The translations under genes were made by a program, and so were the position numbers. The notes beneath the pieces are model-generated. The model was not told where the DNA came from, made no database searches, and saw only the letters and a program-made list of their open reading frames with translations. Source: Conus ventricosus (lineage: Eukaryota; Mollusca; Gastropoda; Neogastropoda; Conidae). Taken from it: DNA of 27,500 bases. The DNA is taken from contig CM031611.1 in assembly GCA_018398815.1 (NCBI GenBank), positions 47,842,817 to 47,870,316 of the forward strand, written 5' to 3'. Below, in pieces: positions 20,244-27,500 of this stretch; position 1 is the first letter of the stretch, and each line of letters starts with the position of its first letter.

Positions 20244-21646
20244 TGTGATGGTGTGGAGGTAACGGGTTGCGCAGGTGAAGACAGGCAGATGGTGATAAGT
20301 GCAGGAACCAAGGACAGCTAGCCAGTCAATGATAGACTAAAGTGTCGGACTGATTTTCTTTTTCTTTCTTTTATTGCCTTCCATAATAAGAGCTCAAACC
20401 AGAACGCAGCCTTGGGAAGCAATCTCTCTCGCACAGCACTCAGCGCACTGAGCACTCTCTCTACTGCCTCTACCACGCCAGTCCTCACATCAGGGAACTC
20501 TGATCCCATTCTCCACACAACGGCTCTACTTTTATAAGAGTGTACCGGCCGCAGAGCCAGCAACACGGTGCCAGAGACGAAACGGCGTCGCAAAGGCCGG
20601 AACCACAGAATTTTGTTATTTCTATGGCAGCTTCAGTGTTGTCTGGCTCCGCTGTCCGTTCAAACTATTAACACATATATATCGTTTAAAAACCCTCAAA
20701 ACACAAGGAATAAAATGCAGTAAGTCCCCATTTGACAATTTTTTTTCCTTATTTAAATCATTGCTGTTTAATGTCCCGAGTGAAGCCACTTTTAAACGCG
20801 TTTGCGTCATATTTTCCTCTATTCATAAAGAACTGAAGACGTGAATAATTTTACAATGAATGAATAGCTGGCATTTCGCTCTTTTCATACATATAAACTT
20901 CATTTTCCGAGACAGTGTCTAAGTGGAGAATTCTGTTGTTAAAAATTACTAGAAACACAGCTGACTTTTCACTTCGCCGGGCCGTCGGCGCCTACTTTTG
21001 ACACAATTTTCAACTGAAAAATACTCTGTTGAAATGGTCTGTTAAATAATAATTCTACACATTTTCAGTTGTATTCATAACAGAAATGGAGTCATAAGCA
21101 AGATTTTCGATCGGGAAGTCCGAATTTCGTAGAATGATAATTTGGATCAAAACTCGACAATGAACGAAGAAGGCGACTTGCTCAAGGGAACGGCGTCGTC
21201 AGTCATTTCGTATAGTCGCAAGCCTGTGCGGAAAAGATCCTAAGCATGCGATATACGAAATGAGAGCTCATGGACATTACTTTTAACATGCATCTTCAGA
21301 TTCTTCGGTTTTCCTCTATACTTTTTGTAAAATCAAGAATTATTCAATGTTCATTCAACAGACAATTGAAAATGGCGCCAAGATTGCTCGTGCAAATCCA
21401 GTTTAGAGAAAATATGGGCTTCTCAGCCCAGTACGGTTGTAATGAATAAAATACATTAATTTTTGTGACTTAGCGACGTACATACAACTATGTAGGTTCT
21501 GAGGTATACATGATTTAAAGAATTTACACAATAAAAAAAATGAGATTCGACCAAGGGAGGTAAGGGGAAGATAACTCTCGAACAAAACATTTTCATCCAC
21601 GAAAGGTAACCAAACGAAATATATACACTGTTAGCACCCGGCTACA
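20244..21646 (-). mobile_element. LTR C (shared central LTR)
   Basis: 1.40 kb. It ends GGCTACA at 21646 followed by a polypurine tract, so it is the 3' LTR of internal region 2 and, at its other end, the 5' LTR of internal region 1. TATA box TATAAAAG at 20536-20529. The first 600 bp are noisy; from about 20850 it agrees closely with LTRs A and D. Confidence 0.88.
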
Positions 21647-21654
21647 TCCCCCCT
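21647..21654 (-). other. Polypurine tract of internal region 2
   Basis: Minus-strand AGGGGGGA immediately 5' of the LTR terminus TGTAGCC; fits the plus-strand primer site of an LTR element. Confidence 0.7.
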
Positions 21655-21929
21655 ACTCTGTTACAACCAGCGTCCTCGCTGACATAAAATGACAGAGTCA
21701 TCAAGTACAACACATAAATCATGGGGAAAACTGGAGCTTTAGACCTCAAGTCTGGAGAGCATTTCTTCCTAAACAAACCCTTTTATCAGTGTATCAAAAC
21801 AAAGCATCAAAACATCTTCTCTCTCTCATTCTTTGTATTCATATCATTCCAATTAACGAGGGCTTGCTTTTTTACAAGGCTTCTGAAAGTCAGCAGATTC
21901 GCATTGACTAGAATGGGCATATAATTTAA

Positions 21930-22340
21930 ACAAAATTCCAAAATATCAATACAAAATGACTAGAAAGGATTTGTTTTCTGGACAAAACCCGATTTTGGGT
22001 ACCATAAAATGACTTTAATGGAGTTGTTATTTAAAACAAAACTCTGAAAGGTCAGGTACCAAAATGACTAGGATGGATTTTTTTTTTTCTTTTTTCCCCA
22101 AAACATTGGGTTGGCACCGAGTGACAACAATGGACTTGTTATTTGAACAAAATTCCAAAATGTCAAGTACCAAAATGACTTAGAGAGGATTTGTTATTTA
22201 AACAACATTCCAAGAAAGTTGGGTACAAAATATACTTTGAAGGGTTCGAAAAATTCCAGGGTATTGGGTACCAAACGACAACAATGGGCTTGTTATGTGA
22301 GCAAGATTCCATAAAGTCAGATACAAAATGGCAAAAAACA
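21930..22340. repeat. Array of ~53-bp diverged tandem repeats before the polypurine tract
   Basis: The word ACCAAAATGAC and variants recurs at about 21952, 22003, 22058, 22116, 22169, 22224, 22270 and 22322, so the spacing is 46-57 bp. Between them TTGTTATTT and AACAAAATTCCAAAA-like words recur in phase. No credible protein is encoded. The array lies in the 3' non-coding part of the retroelement. Confidence 0.75.
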
Positions 22341-22529
22341 GAATTTGCTATAAAAATTCTTAGCCAGTACTGCTGGCTTCTGAAAACCCGTGGCATACAT
22401 TATCCAACCTGAAGAACAATCAACATATATACTAGCTTGTGCATAAAAATAGACAACAGAATTGTTTTAAAGTCTGCAACAACCCCTTCCCAAACAGGTA
22501 TTTAACTATCAATCAGCCTTGGAATATAT

Positions 22530-23420
22530 TTACTGTCCCTTGCGACATCTGACCAGGTCAGTTATTTGTGAAAGTGTTCTGGTCATCCAGGCAGTCCTAG
22601 CATATCTTTTCACAGGTTTCACCGCCAGACAGGCAGTTCGCCGTGGGGCTGGCGTGGGTGGATTAACACTACGTATCAGGGGCGGAACTGGAGTTGGCAC
22701 AGGGTGGCTAGCAGTTCTGGGCTTGGGTTGTGGAACACAACCCAGTCTGTCCTGGAGTATGGTGATGGTTTCAGCTTGGGTCTCTCCAGTCAGGTGGTTT
22801 GGACGATGGCAGGGTGTCGGTTCTGCTGTCAGGTGGGGAAGTTGCCCGACAGAGCCAGACCCGTTGTCTGGGGGCCACAGCAGCCTGTGGTGGCCTGGGT
22901 TCTGGCGAACAGATTGATGGCGTGGAGGCACTGGCAGTTTGGCTGACCTTCTGCAGGGGTCGGCAATCAGCCAGGTGCTGCTCCAGGTCCCGGTACATAC
23001 CGGGCCAGTAGACCTGGGGGCGTAACATCTCTGCAGCACGCTGGTAGCCCTGGTGACCCTGGGGGTTGTGGACCAATGACAGCACCTTGGGGCGGAGCAA
23101 TCGGGAAGGAGCAGCTGCTCACACGCCCCGAGTTTAGGGTCCACCATTCGGCGATGGAGACCCCCTGTCGGCAGATGAGTCGACCGTGCTGCTGAATGAG
23201 GGACTGTAGCTCCCTATTCTCACCAGCTGCAGGCTCTTTGGCCAGAGGACAGAATTGGCCCGATGGATGGGTCCTCCTGCTGCAGTCGGTGCATCTCTCC
23301 TGGTGACAGCTGAGGCAAAATGGACTCAGCCTTTCGCCTGGGTGCTGCTGAGCCGCGTTGCTTGCCAGCATTCTGGCAGCTGACAGTGGCAGAGGACTGG
23401 GGTTTTGTCCCAGTTTTCAT
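22530..23420 (-). pseudogene. Remnant of pol: RNase H-integrase linker and H2C2 zinc finger
   Basis: In retroelements the H2C2 domain binds DNA ends with the integrase catalytic core. Here the minus strand shows a Gypsy-type linker (SPGEMHRLQQEDPSIGPI near 23310, VDPKLGACEQLLLP near 23130). H2C2 follows: HNPQGHQGY with H near 23070, then VYWPGMYRDLEQHLADC with the Cys near 22963. After it comes a proline/arginine-rich tail with no D-D-E residues. Two or more frame changes interrupt it. Upstream it abuts the gag end, so protease, reverse transcriptase and RNase H are absent. Best read as a deletion scar of pol. Confidence 0.75.
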
Positions 23421-24170
23421 AGGTGCCAGCTTCCCTCGTCGTCTCCGCCCGGACCGTCGTCTTGAATGCTGCGCATTTTGCCACGCAGCTGTAGATCTGC
23501 AGTGGTGGCCGTGCAGGTGGTGGCTGCTGGATTTCCTGCCTCAAGCTGGCGACTGTAGCTGTGAGTGCCTCTAGCTGACTTTGAAGCGAGGCAACAGCAG
23601 CATTGCCAGCCGTGTGGAGGATGTCGCCGTCGGCACTGCAGTCCTGCATCCACCTTTGGGCTTCCTTCCTAGCCTCTTCAAAGGTGGTGGTAGGATGGTT
23701 CCGGACGAAATACCGGACATCCTTGCGGAGTGCTGCTTGTCGTAGGCCACGGGTGAAGGCGTCCGTAGTATGGATGCTGGCAACATTCCATCCCCAGCCT
23801 GGTTGACCTTCTTCCAGAGGTACTGGAGATGGGACCCATACTCAGAGATGGTCTCGTCCTGGCCCTGCGCCTGGTGAAAAAACGCTGTGGCCAGGGTGAC
23901 CACATCACGCTGCTCTCCCCAGTTCTCCTCCAAGATGGTCAAGATCTTGGCTGGGGAGTCGACGTCTGTTGCTGGCAGCCTGATCACCTCCTGGCGAGCT
24001 CGGCCATCTAGGGCGGCAATCAGCCAGAGGGCGGCTGTCCTGTCATCCAGGGGCTGCAGGTGTTGGGCAAGCCTGGCCTCCCAGATGAAGTCGTCCAACT
24101 TCCTGCTGCTCTCGTTACCCGTGAATTTGGGGAGCTGATGCAGGGGGTGCAGAGGTAGTTGGCTGGCCAT
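23326..24170 (-). pseudogene. Gag-like capsid gene of the retroelement (one frameshift)
   Basis: Structural protein that would assemble particles and package element RNA. The start is ATG at 24170-24168, shortly after the primer-binding site. Visible parts: LPKFTGNES at the N-terminus, an alpha-helical capsid block (RTAALWLIAALDGRARQEV, ILEENWGEQ, GQDETISEYGSHLQYLW), a second capsid-like part after a 1-base shift near 23766 (RYFVRNHPTTTFEEARKEAQ), and a coiled coil (SLQSQLEALTATVASLRQEI). A possible damaged zinc knuckle (LCHCQLPE) lies near 23390. It resembles Ty3/gypsy gags of the PNMA/Arc type. A similar but shattered copy is at 19330-20180. Confidence 0.75.
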
Positions 24171-24217
24171 GGTGTCCGGTCTTCTTTGGGCTGTGTCTTC
24201 TTGGTCCCTTGTCTTCA

Positions 24218-24235
24218 ATCCTGCTCGCAGCGCCA
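24218..24235 (-). other. Primer-binding site
   Basis: Minus strand TGGCGCTGCGAGCAGGAT begins two bases after the LTR end CATCACA. Its complement, ATCCTGCTCGCAGCGCCA, matches the 3' end of animal tRNA-Ser (CGA type) plus CCA with one difference, from memory. Confidence 0.65.
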
Positions 24236-24357
24236 GTTGTGATGGTGTGGAGGGGTAAGGGGTGCGCAGGTGAAGACAGGCGATGGTGATAAGTGCAGGA
24301 ACCAAGGGACAGCAGCCAGTCAAGAAGACACAAGAGGACGACGTGGAGTTTTCTTCT

Positions 24358-24363
24358 TTTATT
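24358..24363 (-). terminator. LTR polyadenylation signal
   Basis: AATAAA on the minus strand, about 150 bp downstream of the TATA box, marking the R/U5 part of LTR D. Equivalent sites are at 4335-4340 and 20370-20375. Confidence 0.6.
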
Positions 24364-24509
24364 TGCCTTCCATAATAAGCTCAAACCAGGAACGCAGCCC
24401 TGGGAGCAATCTCTCTCGCACAGCACTCAGCGCACTGAGCACTCTCTCTGCCTCTCACGCCAGTCGCTCACATCAGGGAACTCTGATCCATTCTCACCAC
24501 AACGCCCTA

Positions 24510-24517
24510 CTTTTATA
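24510..24517 (-). promoter_or_regulatory. LTR TATA box
   Basis: TATAAAAG on the minus strand in LTR D, conserved in LTRs A and C; it predicts an RNA start near 24485. Confidence 0.6.
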
Positions 24518-25633
24518 AGAGTGTACCGGGCCGCAGAGCCAGCAACACGGTGCCAGAGACGAAACGGGCCTCGCGAGGCCGGAACCAACAGAATTTTGTG
24601 TTTTCTATGGCAGCTTCAGTGTTGTCTGGCTCGCTGTCCGTTCAAACTATTAACACATATTTACTATCGATGAAAACCTCAGAACACAAGGAATAAAATG
24701 CAGTAAGTCACATTTGACAATTTTGTTCCTGTACTTAATCATGCTGATTAATGTCCCAGAGTGAAGCCACTTTTAACGCGTTTTGCGTCATATTTTCCTC
24801 TATTTCAATAAAAGATACTGAAGAGCGTGAAATAATTTTACAATGAATGAATAGCTGGCATTTCGCTCTTTATACATATAAACTTCATTTTCCGAGACAG
24901 TGTCTAAGTGGAGAATTCTGTTTGTTAAAATTACTAGAAAACACAGCTGACTTTTCACTTCGCCGGGCCATCGGCGCCTACTTTTGACACAATTTTCAAC
25001 TGATAAAATACTCTGTTGAAATGGTCTGTTAAATAATAAATTCTACACATTTTCAGTTGTATTCATAACAGAAATGGAGTCATAAGCAAGATTTCGATCG
25101 GGAAGTCCGAATTTCGTAGAATGATAATTTGGATCAAAACTCGAAATGAACGAAGAAGGCGACTTGCTCAAGGGAACCGGCGTCGTCAGTCATTTCGTAT
25201 AGTCGCAAGCCTGTGCGGAAAAGATCCTAAGCATGCGATATACGAAATGAGAGCTCATGGACATTACTTTTAACATGCATCTTCAGATTCTTCGGTTTTC
25301 CTCTTACTTTTTGTAAAATCAAGAATTATTCAATGTTCATTCGACAGACAATTGAAAATGGCGCCAAGATTGCTCGTGCAAAATCCCAGTTTAGAGAAAA
25401 TATGGGCTTCTCAGCCCAGTACGGTTGTATGAATAAAATACATTAATTTTTGTGACTTTAGCGACGTACATACAACTATGTAGGTTCTGAGGTATACATG
25501 ATTTAAAGAATTTACACAATAAAAAAAATGAGATTCGACCAAGGGAGGTAAGGGGAAGATAACTCTCGAACAAAACATTTTCATCCACGAAAGGTAACCA
25601 AAGAAATATATACACTGTTAGCACCTGGCTACA

Positions 25634-25637
25634 CATG
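25634..25637. other. Candidate target-site duplication CATG (right of LTR D)
   Basis: Matches CATG left of LTRs A and B, supporting one insertion event for the whole structure. Confidence 0.5.
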
Positions 25638-26160
25638 AAATGAAAGGAAACCTTAAATTAGGCAGGGAACAACAAACAGTAAATAATAAACAAGTAGGAT
25701 ACCTATCTGCTAGGCGATTCGGCGTCGTAGCAGCATTCAATCGGATTTACGGGCGTGTATTTGTTTCATCGTGGGAGCAAGAGTTATCCAACTTGTTTGT
25801 TATTCAGTGATGCTGAAGTTGCTACAATATAATCTAACAAGATATGTATGGAATGAAAACAAAACATAACAACATTATACTGCACAGCTGACGTGCAATG
25901 GAGGGTGTATGCAGGGAGAGAGGTAGAGGAGGACACACAGTAGTGTGAGCAAACGTCAGCATGTGTGAATCATGAATGCACGCCATTAGTAACTGAAGCA
26001 GGGAGGCAACTCTTTCTCTCCTCGTCAAACTTGAAAATATAAAGGTAAAGATAAGGTACCTTTTGGAGAACTCTTCAACGTTTCGTGCTGTAAGCACTTG
26101 GTCACGAAGTGAAGTTGTGAGGTTGTAGGGGAAGCTGGCAAGTTTCTTGTGGACCACAGT
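25638..26160 (-). other. Right flank, no recognised gene; open minus frame 26157-25834
   Basis: A minus-strand frame of 107 codons starts MVHKKLASFPYNLTTSLRDQ. Its first 35 or so residues look coding-like and could belong to an exon or an old repeat; the rest is less convincing. I recognise no family and no good splice pair. Confidence 0.2.
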
Positions 26161-26385
26161 TCAGCCAAAAGGTAGGGGAGGGGGTGGGGAAAAGGTGAAC
26201 TGTATTAATATGGTCAACAAAGGGGTGGGGCAAAGAGGAGGGGGGGGGGGGAGTGGGAGGGGAGGATCATCTGGGTGGTGGTTTTCAGAGAAAGGGGAGG
26301 GGGTGGTGGTAAGGAAACATCGTATAGACATGGGGGGAGGGGGGAGGGAGCAGGGGGGGGGAAAGGGGGGGGGGGGGGGTTGGTT
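26160..26385 (+). repeat. G-rich tract
   Basis: Many plus-strand runs of three or more G separated by short loops, culminating in G-runs of 8 and 14 near 26353-26380. The Gly-rich frame is an artefact. Confidence 0.9.
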
Positions 26386-26519
26386 GCAGCTTGAGAGAAC
26401 AAGTTTATTCCCTGACATTGAGTCCATAAGGACTCAAAGTGCAAGGCGTTGTATTAGCTGGCTTTCCATGAATTTGCGGTATTGGCCCTCTTTTTGTCTA
26501 CTTCACCCTCTGTTTGTTG

Positions 26520-26745
26520 CCTGCCTGCCCTCCCCTCCATCCATCCATCCAAGTTTTTGTCTGTCTGTCTGTCTGCCTGCCCCCCCCCCCCCCTCTCTCT
26601 CTCTCTCTCTCTTTCGTTCCAAAATTGACATCTTCTGTACCTCTGAAACAATAATGATAATAAGGATGATGATGATGATGATAATAATGATAATAATAAT
26701 AATAATAATAATAATAATATAATAATAATAATGATGATAATTTAA
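26520..26745. repeat. Tetra-, homo-, di- and trinucleotide tracts
   Basis: (CCAT)n near 26537-26550, (CTGT)n near 26560-26575, poly-C at 26580-26593, (CT)n at 26594-26612 and (ATG)/(AAT)n at about 26650-26742. Confidence 0.9.
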
Positions 26746-26988
26746 AGCTACCATGGCTGCTAAATTGGCTGTGGGGGTGATTTATGTGACGGTGCATCGC
26801 CAAGGGAAAGGGAGCGATGTGTAGACGTCAGTGTCGGTTTTTGGACGTCTCGGCGACTTCCTCCAATGTGCCAACATCTTAGCATTGGAGTGCACGCTGC
26901 TTACTGAGTTTACACTCAGCCCCACAACCCAGCTACAGAAAGGCAATGTTTGTGGACATGGAAAATAACTTTGCCCCTTTTCACCTAG

Positions 26989-26992
<4 letters not shown>
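26745..26992. other. Unique island between microsatellites with four stem-loops
   Basis: No open frame of note. Four perfect inverted repeats follow each other at 26795-26819, 26823-26850, 26861-26890 and 26904-26919. Confidence 0.5.
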
Positions 26993-27480
<488 letters not shown>

Positions 27481-27500
27481 TGTGTGTGTGTGGCAGTTTG

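Larger units (their letters stand above)
16185..25633 (-). mobile_element. Tandem LTR retrotransposon: LTR-internal-LTR-internal-LTR
   Basis: Three LTRs (B, C, D) in the same orientation alternate with two internal regions of about 2.6 kb that share the same gene remnants, repeat array and polypurine tract. CATG flanks the whole structure. Known routes to this layout are unequal homologous recombination between LTRs of one locus, or an assembly error. The left part is error-rich (see findings). Confidence 0.7.
24238..25633 (-). mobile_element. LTR D (5' LTR of the retroelement)
   Basis: 1,396 bp, minus-strand ends TGTAGCC...CATCACA. The primer-binding site follows it and CATG (25634-25637) precedes it. 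Roughly 1% different from LTR A by eye. Confidence 0.9.

Noticed and set aside
16185..21646. Two independent insertions of the retroelement side by side
   Set aside because: They share one central LTR and one pair of flanking CATG sites; separate insertions would leave four LTRs and separate target duplications.
26147..26722. Plus-strand Gly-rich protein of 191 residues
   Set aside because: It is composed of poly-G, tetranucleotide, CT and ATG/AAT repeats end to end.

Overview
The window looks like repeat-dense, intergenic or intronic DNA from an animal genome. The evidence is spliceosomal intron signals (GTAAGT donor, CAG acceptor), TATA boxes and AATAAA signals inside transposable elements, long GT/CA, GA/CT and poly-C/poly-G microsatellites, and no bacterial-style gene packing. 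The transposon families and the CA-rich microsatellites would fit a mollusc or other lophotrochozoan; that is inference. I find no complete host gene.

Two mobile-element families dominate, both coding on the minus strand. The first is a Ginger-type cut-and-paste DNA transposon whose transposase resembles a Gypsy integrase and the KRBA2-like proteins. Copy A runs off the left edge (1-2950). Copy B is complete (about 11132-14892), with terminal inverted repeats (TIRs) of about 0.5 kb. Each TIR carries a TATA box, the start codon, coding exon 1 and a splice donor, plus an array of 20-bp palindromes. The transposase has exon 1, a 495-bp intron, an H-H-C-C zinc finger, a D-D-E core, a VPGVS-type tandem repeat and a Cys-rich tail.

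The second is a Ty3/gypsy-like LTR retrotransposon with LTRs of about 1.4 kb (TGT...ACA). There are four LTRs: A 4215-5599, B 16185-17609, C 20244-21646 and D 24238-25633. B, C and D alternate with two internal regions (17610-20243 and 21647-24237). Each internal region has a gag, a leftover integrase zinc-finger segment, a diverged array of about 53-bp repeats and a polypurine tract. Protease, reverse transcriptase, RNase H and the integrase core are missing from both, so this is a non-autonomous, gag-bearing deletion derivative. A CATG target-site duplication (TSD) lies left of LTRs A and B and right of LTR D.

Segment 1-5599 (transposon, flank, LTR) is repeated collinearly at about 11870-17600. 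The second copy, and everything from about 11.1 to about 20.85 kb, carries a uniform rain of 1-base indels and substitutions, as in an uncorrected long read. The tandem layout may therefore be an assembly product.

From 5.6 to 11.1 kb there is unique sequence rich in microsatellites, with a few short splice-flanked open stretches that could be host exons. From 25.6 to 27.5 kb there is non-coding DNA with G-rich, trinucleotide, CT and GT tracts, and one unique patch of about 125 bp containing four consecutive perfect stem-loops.
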